From contig NZ_JAJVKV010000008.1 of the NCBI RefSeq assembly GCF_024198175.1, positions 62,001 through 126,000 of the forward strand: DNA of 64,000 bases, in the 5' to 3' direction. The notes beneath the pieces are model-generated. The model saw nothing but the letters and a program-made list of their open reading frames with translations, was not told the origin of the DNA and made no database searches. This stretch comes from Pyxidicoccus xibeiensis (GTDB lineage: Bacteria > Myxococcota > Myxococcia > Myxococcales > Myxococcaceae). Numbering within the stretch: position 1 is the stretch's first letter; every line of letters starts with the position of its first letter. Both the position numbers and the translations under genes were made by a program. This document shows, piece by piece, positions 7,939 to 17,697 of this stretch.

Positions 7939-9456
7939 ATGTCCACTCATCCATCTCAGCAGGGCGCCCCCGGGGCGACGAACATCTTGGAGCGGGTTCG
8001 CAGCTGTGCTGCCTCTGTCACGAGGTATCCGCTCGACATCCTCACCGCCGATGCACAGCTCGAGGACGAGCTCGGCATCGACTCGGTGAAGCTCGCGGAG
8101 ATTGCCGCCGTGGTGGCACGCGAGTTCAAGCTTCCCCCCGAGCAGCTGCCGAAGGCCGGGAAGGCGCGGACGCTCGGCGCCATCGCGGAGGTGGTGACAC
8201 GCGTCCTTGCCGACTCCACTCCGGTGGTGGTCGTCGCAAAGCCAGCTCCAGCTCCGGCTCCCGCGCCCGTGGCATCGCCGGGCCCGGTGGCCGTGGTGGA
8301 CCTCGAGGCCCGGGTGCGCGCGGTGTTCGCGCGGGTGACCCGCTACCCCGAGGAGCTGCTGACCCTGGAGGCGGACCTGGAGGACGAGCTGGGCATCGAC
8401 TCGGTGAAGCAGGCCGAGGTGCTGGCGGTGCTCGTGAAGGAGCTGGGGCTCGTCACGGGGCCGACGCCGTCCCGGCGACTGCGGACCATCGCCGCCATCT
8501 GTGAGGCCGCCCGAGTCTCGCTGCCCGCGCCGGTGGCTTCGGCAGCCCCGGTGGTGGCCGTACCCGCGGCCGTGCGCCCGTCGCCGGCTCCCGGCGTTCC
8601 TCGGGCGGACCTGCCCTTCGCGGGGAAGATTGCGCTCGTGACGGGGTCGGGGAAGGGCATCGGCAAGGTCATCGCGACCCGCCTCGCCCGTGCCGGGGCG
8701 ACGGTGGTGGTGAACTCGTTCCACTCGCGTGAGGAGGGGGAGCGGACGACACAGGAGATTCTCGCCGCGGGCGGGAAGGCACTCCACGTGTGGGGCTCCG
8801 TCGCGCAGGAGGAGCACCTGGAGCGGATGTTCTCCGCCATCGACGCGCAGCTCGGGGGGCTCGACTTCCTGGTGTGCAACGCGTCCAACGGGCTCATCGG
8901 CCCCTTCGACCGGATTACTCCGCGCGACTGGGACAAGGCGTTCCGCACCTGCATCACCGGCTCCTACGAGTGCGCGATGCGCGCGAGGCCGCTGATGGCC
9001 CGGCGCGGTGGCGGCAGCATCGTCACGATGTCCACCTCGATGTCTCAGCGGTACATGCATGACCTGGGCTGCCAGGGGGTGGTGAAGGCGGCCGTCGAGT
9101 CGCTCACGCGCTACCTGGCCGCGGAGCTGGCTCCCGAGGGCATCCGGACCAACTGCGTGTCCGCGGGCCCGGTACACGGGGAGCTGCTCGGGATGTTCCC
9201 GGACGCGGCCGCGCGTGTCGCGCGCTGGGAGGCGGCCACGCCGGGGCGGCAGCTGTGCACCGCCGACGATGTGGCGGACGTGACGGAGCTCCTGCTGGGG
9301 TCGAAGACGCAGCGGGTGAATGGCGCCATCTGGGTGGTGGATGCCGGGCTGTCGGGAACGGTGGACGGGCTGCTGCCTGTCGCCACCGAGCCTCGCCCGA
9401 GCCGTCATCACACCAACGGACACGAAGTGCGAGCGCTGCTCGCCCTCGATTCCTGA
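7939..9456 (+). CDS. Tandem ACP fused to FabL-like enoyl reductase (SDR)
   Basis: 505 residues. Two acyl carrier domains come first, each with the phosphopantetheine site motif LGIDSVK (Ser49 and Ser155), the signature of PUFA-synthase and enediyne-type ACPs. An Ala/Pro linker follows each. From about residue 226 there is a short-chain dehydrogenase with TGSGKGIG and a C-terminal half (VVKAAVESLTRYLAAEL...PEGIR) very like the Bacillus enoyl-ACP reductase FabL. The Tyr of FabL's YX6K motif aligns with Leu here (LGCQGVVK); another Tyr lies four residues earlier. ATG 7939 is the best start. First gene of a three-gene operon, 22 bases before the synthase. It likely carries the growing chain and may reduce or reshape it. 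Confidence 0.85.
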   Translation: MSTHPSQQGAPGATNILERVRSCAASVTRYPLDILTADAQLEDELGIDSVKLAEIAAVVAREFKLPPEQLPKAGKARTLGAIAEVVTRVLADSTPVVVVAKPAPAPAPAPVASPGPVAVVDLEARVRAVFARVTRYPEELLTLEADLEDELGIDSVKQAEVLAVLVKELGLVTGPTPSRRLRTIAAICEAARVSLPAPVASAAPVVAVPAAVRPSPAPGVPRADLPFAGKIALVTGSGKGIGKVIATRLARAGATVVVNSFHSREEGERTTQEILAAGGKALHVWGSVAQEEHLERMFSAIDAQLGGLDFLVCNASNGLIGPFDRITPRDWDKAFRTCITGSYECAMRARPLMARRGGGSIVTMSTSMSQRYMHDLGCQGVVKAAVESLTRYLAAELAPEGIRTNCVSAGPVHGELLGMFPDAAARVARWEAATPGRQLCTADDVADVTELLLGSKTQRVNGAIWVVDAGLSGTVDGLLPVATEPRPSRHHTNGHEVRALLALDS

Positions 9457-9478
9457 GCCTTCTCCCGGAGACACCACC

Positions 9479-12400
9479 ATGGGCTTCTTCGCTGTCCCGT
9501 ATGACATCCACTTCGATGACACGATGGCGTACGGGAGCCATCACTTCCTCACCAACTTCAAGTTCCAGTGCGCGGGCCGGGAGCACCTGCTCTTCAGTCC
9601 GTACTTCTTCGAGGTGCCGGAGCTCCGGCGGGACTTCGAGCAGGTGCTGCTGCTCACGTACGAGGGCTACTCGCGCAACCTGGCCCCGGCCGTCCTGGGC
9701 GACCGGCTCGTGGTGCTGACCTCCGTCGAGGAGCGGGGCGAGGTGTCGGTGCGCTTCTGCTTCCGGACCCTGAAGAGTGATGGCACCCCGGTGGCCTGTG
9801 GGTTCCAGACCGTCCTGTGCGCGGACAAGGCACAGGGCAAGCTCCGAGCGTTCCCCGACTCCTTCGGGCGCTGCTTCGAGGCGATGACGAACATCAACGA
9901 GGCCGAGGCCTCGCGGAGCTTCAAGGACCGCGCGCTGCTCGGGGGCGCGGCCCTCAACGAGCTGTTCCCGGAGTCCATCCGGGCGCTGGCGAAGTCGCTG
10001 CTGGCGGACCCCGCGTCGCTCGGTGCCTCCCGGCTGGTGGACACGTCGCCCGTGGCGGCTCCTGCCCACCCGGCGAAGGCCACGTCCGAGCCGCAGCTGA
10101 AGCCCGGATCCACGGCCTTCCTCTTCGCGGGGCAGGGGACGTTCGAGCCGGAGCTGTTCGTCCGGCTGAAGGCGCTGCAGCCGGAGCTGCGCGAGGAGCT
10201 GGCGGCGGTCGCGGAGGCCTGCCGAGCGAACGGGCTCGACGTGACGCCGTTGCTCGCGGCCAGTGACGCGGTCGCGGTCAGGGGCGCGCTCGAGCAGGCA
10301 CCGCAGCTCGACCAGCTCGGCATCTTCCTGTCCGGGGTGCTGGGGGCGCGGTGGCTGCGCCGGCAGGGCACGGGGCCGGACGTGTACGTGGGGCACAGCT
10401 TCGGGGAGATTGCCGCGATGACGGCGGCCGGAGCGCTGGACCTGGCGACGGGAGCGGAGGTGGTCTGCCAGCGCATCCGGGCGCTGCGGACGGTCTCGGA
10501 GGACCTGGGGACGCTCGCGGCCGTCGCGCTCGACGAGGCGGAGACCTTGCGGGCCATCGCGGACTCCGGCACCCGGAGCCTCGAGCTTGCCGGCCGCAAC
10601 CATGCCCGGCAGACGGTGGTCGCGGGCCCGCGCGCGGAGCTGGAGCGGCTTCGGGACCTCCTCGCGAGCCGGGGGCAGGGGTTCACCTTCGTCCCCAGCC
10701 GCTACCCCTTCCACCACCAGAGCCTCGCGCCGGCGGTGGGGGCGTTTCGTGCCACGCTGGCCGGGGTACCCATGCGTCCGCCCCAGGGGCCCATCTACTC
10801 GCCCATCGAGCGGCGCGTGTATCGCGGTGGGCATGCCGAGCTGGCGGACGCACTGGCCTCCCACCTGGTTCGGCCCTTCGACTTCCTGGGCGCGGTGGAG
10901 ACGCTGGTGCGCGCGGGCTGCACCCGCTTCGTGGACTGCGGGACGGACGGGCGGCTGTCGCGCATCGTCCAGCGCATCCTTCCTTCCGACGCGCCCGTCG
11001 AGGTGACCGGCGTTGGCGCGACGCTTCCGGCCGATGCACCGGTGACGGTGCAAGCCGCGGAGCAGGCCGCGGACTCCGCGATTGCGGTGGTGTCCCTCGG
11101 CTGCATCCTGCCGGGCGGAGCCACGGACCCGGAGACGTACTGGCAGAACATCCGGCAGGGCATCAGCGGCATCGTGGACCAGGGGCAGCTCCACCCGGAG
11201 CTGGTGGCGGACTTCGCGGGACCGGCGGGCACGCCGGACCGTACCTATACGCTGCTGACGGGGTACGTGCGGGATGCGGACCTGGTGCCTCCGGCCGGGA
11301 TGGACCCCCTCCGGTTCCAGCGCTACGTCCGGGAGCAGAAGCTGCTGGCCATCGCGCTCTCGCAGGCCCTGGGCGGCCTGGAGACGGCGCCGGCCCGCGT
11401 GTCCGGGCGCATCCAGTGCCTGCTGGGCTCCACGGCGGATGGCTCCGCCGAGTACGACGCCGCGCTGTGCCTGGAGGCAGGGGAAGCCCTGCTGCGTGAG
11501 CGGGGGGAGAAGGCTTCGGACCTCGCCGCCCTTGCTCGCGCGGGACGGGCGGTCTTCGGTGTGGAGGCCGGGTCCTCCGAGCTGGCCCCGCACCGGACGC
11601 TCCAGGCCGTGGTGACGGAGGTGGTCGGACGTGGCGTCTCCACGATGCTGCTGGACGCCGCTTGTGCCTCCTCCCTCTACGCCATGGCGCTGGGCATGAA
11701 GGCACTCGAAGCCGGAGAGGCCGACCTGGTCCTGGCGGGAGGCGTCTTCTCACCGGGGCCCGGCAACAGCTGTCTCTTCTCGCAGTTCAAGGGCCTGTCC
11801 GCCAATGGGAGCCGGCCCTTCGACGAGCGGGCGGACGGCGTCATCTTCGGCGAGGGCGCGGGCGTGGTCGGCCTGATGCGCCTGTCGGACGCGGTGGCGT
11901 CCGGTCTGCGGGTCCACGCCATCGTCCGGGGGGCAGGGCTCTCCAGTGATGGGCGGAGCAGCTCGGCCAACGTGCCGCGCTCGGACGGGCAGGTGGCCGC
12001 GATGGAGGCGTGCTACGCGGCGTCCCACGTCGAGCCCTCCAGCATCCAGTACATCGAGGCCCACGGGACGGCCACGCCGGCCGGGGATGCCACCGAGCTC
12101 AAGTCCATTGCGCGGGTCTTCGGCGGCCAGCGCAGTGGTATCCAGCTCGCCAGCGTCAAGGCCTTGATTGGCCACACGGGTTGGGCGGCGGGCGCCGCCT
12201 CGGTCATCAAGCTGTGCAAGGCGCTCGAACACGGGCTCTTCCCCCGGCAGTCCAACTTCGACCGGCCCGGGGCCGAACTGCGCGCGCTCGGGTCGAACTT
12301 CGAGGTGAGCACGCACGAGCAGCCCTGGCCGGAGAATGGAGCCTGGCCTCGCCGTGCCGCCACGAGTGGCTTCGGCTTCGGGGGCACCAACGCGCACCTG

Positions 12401-15400
12401 GTCCTCGAGGAGTACCGGGGCGGACGGTCCGCGCCGCGCCCCCTGGTGCCTCCTTCCCAAGCTGAGCTCGTGGTGGTGGCCGCGGAGGGGCTGTTCCCGG
12501 ACGCGCGAGGTGTTCCCGTGGCGGGAGTGCCGACGGCGTTCGGTGCGCGCTTCGATGACGGCGCCATCCACCTGCCGTCCTCGGTGCGCCTGCTGCCGGA
12601 CATCGCGGAGGACATGGACCCGACGCAGACGCTCGGTCTGGTCGTCGCCAGCTCGCTCGTGCAGAAGCTCGGTGGCTTCGACAAGCTGCGCTCGGGGACG
12701 GCCATCATCCTGGGGCTCGAGGGGAAGACCCGCCGCGGCGTGGAGGCCACCCAGCGCGTGCTGGCCGGCTCCACGAGGCGCCGGCTTCGCGAGCTCGCCC
12801 AGCGCGCTCCCGAGGCCGGCACGCTGCTCCCGCTGGCGGACCGTCTTTACGCGGCGGTGATGGAGGCGCTCCGGCCCTCCGGCCCGTACACGCTCCAGGG
12901 GATGATGCCCAACGTCACGCCCGGACGCATCGCGGGGGCGCTCGACGTCAAGGGCCCCAACTTCGTGGTCGACGCGGGGGCAGCGTCGCTGGCCGCGGCG
13001 CTCCGGGCCGCGCGCGGCGTGCTGGCGAGTGGGTTCGAGCTGGTGCTCGTGGGCAGCACGCACGTCCGTCGGCCGGGTGAAGGGGCGGGTTCGTCCCTTC
13101 CGGCCGAGGGGGTGGCGATGCTGGCGGTCACCACCGCCGCGAAGGCCGAGCAGCTGGGCCTGAAGCCCCTGTGCCAGCTCCGCATGTCGGTCGAGGGTGC
13201 TGGGAGCGCCGGGCCGAGCCGCGACCTCCCTCCGCACTCGGCTGGCGAGAGCGTGGAGGTGCTCCGAGCGGTGATGGCCGCGTCGGAAGGGCATGCCTCC
13301 ACGCTGCGGTTCCATCCGGATGCCGCGACCGGGACCCGACTGGAGGTCCAGCTCGTGCCCACAGGGGCCGTGAGACCCGTCGAGGTCCAGGCGTCGCCGC
13401 CCGCACCGGAGGCGTCCGGAGGCTTCGACCATGCGGCGCCCATCCACTACCACGCGCCCGTGCTCGTCGAGCGTCCTGCCCGGTCCGTCCGGCATGCGGG
13501 ACTCCGCGGCCGGCGCGTGCTGCTCATCGCGCAGGACGAGCCGATGGCCCGTGAGCTCGCGGCCCAGGCGGACCGGCTGTGTGGGCCGGAGCACCTCATC
13601 CTCCACGCGGGGCCCTCCAGCGCTGGAGGGAAGCTGCGTGGTATCGACCTCTCGCGTGAGGAGACGGCGGAGGCCGGCTTCGACGCCCTCGGCTTCGAGC
13701 CACAGGTCATCCTCTCCGTCTGCCGGTTGGCGCAGGGCTCAGGGGAGGCCGAGGTGATTGCCGACACGGCCCTGCGCCACGAGGGGCTGGAGCTGCTCTT
13801 CCTCGCCGCGCGGCGGAACTACGAGCGCCTGGTCTCGGGCGACGTCGAGCTGGCGAGCCTGTGCATCGGCGGTGTCGGCCCTCGGAGGACGCTGCACCCC
13901 ATGACAGGGCTGTTCGCGGGGATGCTCAAGTCCATCGGCCGCGAGGTTCCCGCCCGGAACGTCCGGGCCATCTCGACGTCGCCGCGCTCCCTCCCGGAGG
14001 CGCTCGTGCTCGTCGCCACGGAGCTCGGGTCCGAAGAGGAGGGGGGGCCATCGGTGGAGGTCTGCTTCGATGGCAACCGGCGCTGCGTCCGGCGCCTGCG
14101 GCCGACGAACGTCACGGCCGACACTACGACGCCCACCCTGGACTCGCGGTCGGTGGTCCTGCTCACGGGTGGGGGACGCGGCGTGACGGCCGTGCTGGCC
14201 GGAGCGCTGCTGAAGCGGTACGGGTGCAAGGTGGTGCTCGTCGGCCGGAGTGATCCGGGCGAAGCCCCCGAGCGCGTGCTCCAGGCGCGCGACGAGGACC
14301 TCGCGGGCGTGGAGCGGGAGTTCTACGCCACCGAGCTGGCCAGCAACCGCGCTGCCCGACTGCCCGAGCTGCGCAAGCGCTTCGAGCGGTACCTCGCGGC
14401 ACGCGAGCTGAAAGCCACGCTCGAGGGGCTGGCACGGCTTCCAGGTCAGATGGTCTACCGGACGGCTGATGTGACCCGGCCCGAGGAGGTGGAGCGGGTG
14501 GTGCGGGAGCTCGCCCACGCGCATGGGCGCCTGGACCTGGTGGTCCACGGCGCCGGCACGCAGACGTCGAAGAAGCTCAACCGTCGTCGCCTCGCCGAGC
14601 TGCGGACGAACCTGGACACCAAGCTGCTCGGGCTCCGCAACCTTCGCGAGGCCTGCGCGAGCCACTTCGGAAAGCCAGTCCCGTTCCACGTCCTCACCTC
14701 CGCGTTCAGCTTCATTGGCAATGACGGGCAGGCGGACTACGGCGCGGCCAACGAGGCGCTGGACCGGCTCTGCGCCTGGGTCAGCGATGCCAGCCAGGAG
14801 GTCCGCTGGTGCAGCGTGGGATGGCTGGCCTGGGACGGCATCGGGATGACGCGGGGCTCGGAGTACCGCGTGCTCGGCGCCAGCCGCCAGCTTCGCGGAA
14901 TCCGCGCCGAGGAGGGGGAGGCGCTGTTCCTCCAGCTCGTCGACGGCCGGCCGCGCGAAGCCATCAACGTGCAGCTCACCGAGAGCGAGCGCTCGTTCTA
15001 CGGCCTGGAGCTGCTGCCCGCGGAGGCGCCGAGGCCGAGCCTGTCCGGGCCGGTGCGGCATGAGCTGGTGGTGGATGCGACGAGCGTCCCCTGCCTGGAG
15101 GACCACCTCGTCCGGGGCACACCCACGCTGCCCGGGGCCTGGGCGCTGGACCTGATGCTGCAGGCGGCGCTGGGGGATGGGCGGCCGGAGCTGCGCACCG
15201 TCACCATCGAGGATGTGCGCTTCACCCGCTTCATCCGCGTCAAGCCGGGAGGACAGCAGGCCCTGCGCGCCGAGTGCACCCCGCTGGCCGACGAGCCCGG
15301 GCGTTACTGCGTGCAGGTCCGGCTGACCGGAGACATCGTCCATGCCTCCGGGGTGGTGCTCGAGCGGGACGTCCTCTACGCCGAGGCGCGCTTCACGTTG

Positions 15401-15883
15401 ACGGCGGAGCCTCCCAGGAACACGCCACAGCTCGATGCCGCGAAGCCTACGGGGCAGGGGCTGAGCGTGAGTGACCCCTACTGCGCCGCCGGGACGCCCA
15501 TCGAGCTGCGCAAGATGTTCGACTGCCTGGAGGAGATCCGGCTCGAGCCGACGGCCCGGTTCGCGAGGCTCGGCCTGCCGGCGGCGCCGCGGGAGGCGGG
15601 GCGCAGTGTCCCCGCGCTGGTCCTGGACGCGGCCTGGCGGCTGAGCGCGATGCACGCGGACGGGGTGTCGAGCGCGGTGTTCGCCCCGCTCCAGCTCCAG
15701 CGGGCCACGTTCGACCGGGGCCTGGTGGAAGGGAAGGGTGGGGAGCGGTTCCACCTGTCCCTGCGCTCGCTCGCGCCACGTGTGGATGGGGACCTGGTCC
15801 AGTGCGGCAGCGTCGCGGCCATCGACGACGCGGGGCGGCTCCGGATGCTCATCGAAGGCGGCCTTGCCCGCCCCATGGCCTGA
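9479..15883 (+). CDS. Iterative multidomain synthase (PUFA/enediyne-like): hotdog-AT-KS-KS0-KR-DH
   Basis: 2134 residues. Domains in order: N-terminal hotdog thioesterase-like domain (1-175); acyltransferase (210-500) with GHSFG, Ser307; active ketosynthase (532-985) with Cys729 in DAACASS, His862 in EAHGTATP and His899 in GHTGWAAG; a second KS-like region (995-1310) in which the Cys position is Ala1168 (DAGAAS), as in a chain-length-factor partner; ketoreductase (about 1325-1850) with TGGGRGV near 1560 and Tyr1754; dehydratase (1860-2134) with HxxxGxxxxP at His1876. It has no ACP, so it must use the tandem ACPs of the gene before it. KR and DH resemble those of PfaA/PKSE proteins. No PPTase is nearby. 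Start ATG 9479 has GGAG 8 bases upstream. Product unknown; a reduced or polyene fatty chain is likely. Confidence 0.9.
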   Translation: MGFFAVPYDIHFDDTMAYGSHHFLTNFKFQCAGREHLLFSPYFFEVPELRRDFEQVLLLTYEGYSRNLAPAVLGDRLVVLTSVEERGEVSVRFCFRTLKSDGTPVACGFQTVLCADKAQGKLRAFPDSFGRCFEAMTNINEAEASRSFKDRALLGGAALNELFPESIRALAKSLLADPASLGASRLVDTSPVAAPAHPAKATSEPQLKPGSTAFLFAGQGTFEPELFVRLKALQPELREELAAVAEACRANGLDVTPLLAASDAVAVRGALEQAPQLDQLGIFLSGVLGARWLRRQGTGPDVYVGHSFGEIAAMTAAGALDLATGAEVVCQRIRALRTVSEDLGTLAAVALDEAETLRAIADSGTRSLELAGRNHARQTVVAGPRAELERLRDLLASRGQGFTFVPSRYPFHHQSLAPAVGAFRATLAGVPMRPPQGPIYSPIERRVYRGGHAELADALASHLVRPFDFLGAVETLVRAGCTRFVDCGTDGRLSRIVQRILPSDAPVEVTGVGATLPADAPVTVQAAEQAADSAIAVVSLGCILPGGATDPETYWQNIRQGISGIVDQGQLHPELVADFAGPAGTPDRTYTLLTGYVRDADLVPPAGMDPLRFQRYVREQKLLAIALSQALGGLETAPARVSGRIQCLLGSTADGSAEYDAALCLEAGEALLRERGEKASDLAALARAGRAVFGVEAGSSELAPHRTLQAVVTEVVGRGVSTMLLDAACASSLYAMALGMKALEAGEADLVLAGGVFSPGPGNSCLFSQFKGLSANGSRPFDERADGVIFGEGAGVVGLMRLSDAVASGLRVHAIVRGAGLSSDGRSSSANVPRSDGQVAAMEACYAASHVEPSSIQYIEAHGTATPAGDATELKSIARVFGGQRSGIQLASVKALIGHTGWAAGAASVIKLCKALEHGLFPRQSNFDRPGAELRALGSNFEVSTHEQPWPENGAWPRRAATSGFGFGGTNAHLVLEEYRGGRSAPRPLVPPSQAELVVVAAEGLFPDARGVPVAGVPTAFGARFDDGAIHLPSSVRLLPDIAEDMDPTQTLGLVVASSLVQKLGGFDKLRSGTAIILGLEGKTRRGVEATQRVLAGSTRRRLRELAQRAPEAGTLLPLADRLYAAVMEALRPSGPYTLQGMMPNVTPGRIAGALDVKGPNFVVDAGAASLAAALRAARGVLASGFELVLVGSTHVRRPGEGAGSSLPAEGVAMLAVTTAAKAEQLGLKPLCQLRMSVEGAGSAGPSRDLPPHSAGESVEVLRAVMAASEGHASTLRFHPDAATGTRLEVQLVPTGAVRPVEVQASPPAPEASGGFDHAAPIHYHAPVLVERPARSVRHAGLRGRRVLLIAQDEPMARELAAQADRLCGPEHLILHAGPSSAGGKLRGIDLSREETAEAGFDALGFEPQVILSVCRLAQGSGEAEVIADTALRHEGLELLFLAARRNYERLVSGDVELASLCIGGVGPRRTLHPMTGLFAGMLKSIGREVPARNVRAISTSPRSLPEALVLVATELGSEEEGGPSVEVCFDGNRRCVRRLRPTNVTADTTTPTLDSRSVVLLTGGGRGVTAVLAGALLKRYGCKVVLVGRSDPGEAPERVLQARDEDLAGVEREFYATELASNRAARLPELRKRFERYLAARELKATLEGLARLPGQMVYRTADVTRPEEVERVVRELAHAHGRLDLVVHGAGTQTSKKLNRRRLAELRTNLDTKLLGLRNLREACASHFGKPVPFHVLTSAFSFIGNDGQADYGAANEALDRLCAWVSDASQEVRWCSVGWLAWDGIGMTRGSEYRVLGASRQLRGIRAEEGEALFLQLVDGRPREAINVQLTESERSFYGLELLPAEAPRPSLSGPVRHELVVDATSVPCLEDHLVRGTPTLPGAWALDLMLQAALGDGRPELRTVTIEDVRFTRFIRVKPGGQQALRAECTPLADEPGRYCVQVRLTGDIVHASGVVLERDVLYAEARFTLTAEPPRNTPQLDAAKPTGQGLSVSDPYCAAGTPIELRKMFDCLEEIRLEPTARFARLGLPAAPREAGRSVPALVLDAAWRLSAMHADGVSSAVFAPLQLQRATFDRGLVEGKGGERFHLSLRSLAPRVDGDLVQCGSVAAIDDAGRLRMLIEGGLARPMA

Positions 15884-15891
15884 GGAATCCC

Positions 15892-16995
15892 ATGACCTCC
15901 TCTACCGTTCCGACAGCTCCCATCCCGGTCGACGACTTCCGGCGGCTCCGCTCCGAGCTGCGACGCGCGATGCCTCCGGAGGCGTTCAAGCATCAGCCCC
16001 ACCGGGGCGTCATCGCGCTGGCGCTCGTGCCCGTGATGATGGCCCTGGTGTGGGCAGTGGCGAGCGGGCGCCTGCCCTGGTGGGCCTGCCTCCTCATCTC
16101 GTTCACGCTCGGGCAGATGCTCATCACCGTCGGCTTCGCTGCCCACGAGGCGCTGCACCACTCCGTGTTCCGCAGCAAGGCGCTCGAGGACGTCCTCGGG
16201 TGGGTCGGGTTCAGTCCGTTCCTGGTGACTCCGGGCACCTGGCGGGCGTGGCACGTCCAGGCCCACCACAGCGCGGCGAACATCCACGTGAGGGACCCGG
16301 ACATCCTCCCGCGCCAGCACGAGTGGCGCACGCAGTGGTTCGCGAGGGTCATCCACTTCCTGTCCGCGGGGTCGGGCTCGTGGCTCAGCTACCTGAGCTT
16401 CACGTTCTTCTTCACCGCCCAGGGACAGGCCTTCCTCTGGTTCTACAGCGGCCAGCCCCAGTTCAAGCAGGTGCGCATGAACCGCGTCCGGGAGCGCGTC
16501 CTCACGGTGCTCCTGGCGCTCGGCTGGGGGGCGCTGGGCTGGGCCATGGGGCCGAGGGGGGCGCTCTACGCGCTCATCCTCCCGCACGTGTTCGGCAACA
16601 TCACGCTGATGATCTACATCGCCACCAACCACTGGCTGCAGCCGGCGTCGGAGACGGTGGACAACCCCTTCGTGAACACGGCCAGCGTGACGACGCATCC
16701 GGTGATGGACCTGATTCACTGGAACTTCAGCTACCACCAGGAGCATCACATCTTCCCGGCGATGAGCCCGAGGTTCGCCCCGCTCCTGCGTGAGCACCTG
16801 CGCACGCTGAATCCCGAGGCGTCCATCGTCTATCCGCACCTCAAGGCGTTGCGGATGCTGTACTCGCGCCCGGCGCTCTATGCGGCGGATGGACGCACGC
16901 TGGTGGGGCCGGAGGGCACTCCGTCCGTCACCACCGAGGAGCTGCGGCGCAGGCTCGAGCGTCCGTCGATGAGCCTGTTGAACCAGGAGGCGTAG
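15892..16995 (+). CDS. Membrane fatty acid desaturase
   Basis: 367 residues. Three histidine boxes of the di-iron membrane desaturase/hydroxylase family are present: HEALHH near residue 83, HVQAHH near 120 and HQEHH near 283. Hydrophobic segments lie around residues 40-75, 165-185 and 205-250. The start has GAGGAA upstream and is 8 bases after the synthase stop, so the three genes form one operon. It probably inserts a double bond or hydroxyl into the acyl chain made by the synthase, on the cytoplasmic face of the inner membrane. Regiospecificity cannot be read from the sequence. Confidence 0.92.
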   Translation: MTSSTVPTAPIPVDDFRRLRSELRRAMPPEAFKHQPHRGVIALALVPVMMALVWAVASGRLPWWACLLISFTLGQMLITVGFAAHEALHHSVFRSKALEDVLGWVGFSPFLVTPGTWRAWHVQAHHSAANIHVRDPDILPRQHEWRTQWFARVIHFLSAGSGSWLSYLSFTFFFTAQGQAFLWFYSGQPQFKQVRMNRVRERVLTVLLALGWGALGWAMGPRGALYALILPHVFGNITLMIYIATNHWLQPASETVDNPFVNTASVTTHPVMDLIHWNFSYHQEHHIFPAMSPRFAPLLREHLRTLNPEASIVYPHLKALRMLYSRPALYAADGRTLVGPEGTPSVTTEELRRRLERPSMSLLNQEA

Positions 16996-17008
16996 GTCGT
17001 CGCCCGTT

Positions 17009-17038
17009 CCAGGCGTCCCGGTGCAGTGGGGCGCCTGG
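17009..17038. terminator. Possible terminator hairpin after the synthase operon
   Basis: CCAGGCG pairs with CGCCTGG across a 16-base loop, 14 bases after the desaturase stop and before the stop of the convergent gene. There is no T-run, so this is only a weak candidate. Confidence 0.35.
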
Positions 17039-17052
17039 CTCCGACGGAGGCC

Positions 17053-17586
17053 TCAGCGCTTCTGGAGCCCTTCATCCGCGATGGCGCGCGCCTTGTCGTT
17101 TGCGCCCTTCGTCTTCACGGGCACCTCGCCGTCAATCGACTCGTAGCCCTTGAGGCCCTTCACCACCAGGTACTCGCCGAGGCGCTTGCCTGGCGCGTAC
17201 AGCGCCTCGTCCAGGGCGTAGCACGTCACGCGCTGGATGACGGCGAAGGGCTTGCCATCCTTCAGTCGCCACTCCAGCTTGGGGCCGTAGCGGGCCACCG
17301 GGCACTCCGCCTTCGGACGCAGGTCCACCGAGAAGCGAGCGGCGTCATCGGTCAGCGAGACGTCCCGCTGGATGTCGTACGCGCTATAGGACTCCGACAG
17401 GGTGTAGGTGCCGCCGGGGCCCAGGCAGTAGATGGGCGCGTCCGAGCCTTCCGGTGCCTCGTCCGCATCCTCCGAGGGAGGGCGGGTACAGGTCGACAGC
17501 TCGGTGTACTCGTGAGTGATGCCCTGGGCCCGGGCCGGGCTCGCGAACGCGAGGCAGAGCGCGGGTAGGACGAAGCGTTTGTGCAT
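17053..17586 (-). CDS. Secreted protein of unknown function
   Basis: 177 residues with a short signal peptide (KRFVLPALCLAFASPARAQ, cut after ARA). The mature part has four Cys (CTRPP, YCLGPGG, ECPVARY, TCYALDE) that could form two disulphides, and an acidic patch SEDADEAPEGSD. No known domain is recognised. It converges with the desaturase gene and follows the transporter gene at 17698 on the same strand after 111 bases. Probably periplasmic or extracellular. Confidence 0.7.
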   Translation of the reverse strand: MHKRFVLPALCLAFASPARAQGITHEYTELSTCTRPPSEDADEAPEGSDAPIYCLGPGGTYTLSESYSAYDIQRDVSLTDDAARFSVDLRPKAECPVARYGPKLEWRLKDGKPFAVIQRVTCYALDEALYAPGKRLGEYLVVKGLKGYESIDGEVPVKTKGANDKARAIADEGLQKR

Positions 17587-17697
17587 GAACGGGACTCCGG
17601 AGGCGTGCGGCGCGTTGCCGGCACGGCGTCCGGATTTCTACCTCAGTCCGTGCATGAGGTGCATGGGGCGGTGGACCCGAGCTGCCCGCCGCATGGG

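Noticed and set aside
9104..11593. Long minus-strand open frame opposite the synthase (829 codons), with similar ones at 11750-13606 and 13739-15754.
   Set aside because: Shadows of the synthase; no family pattern and no ribosome sites.
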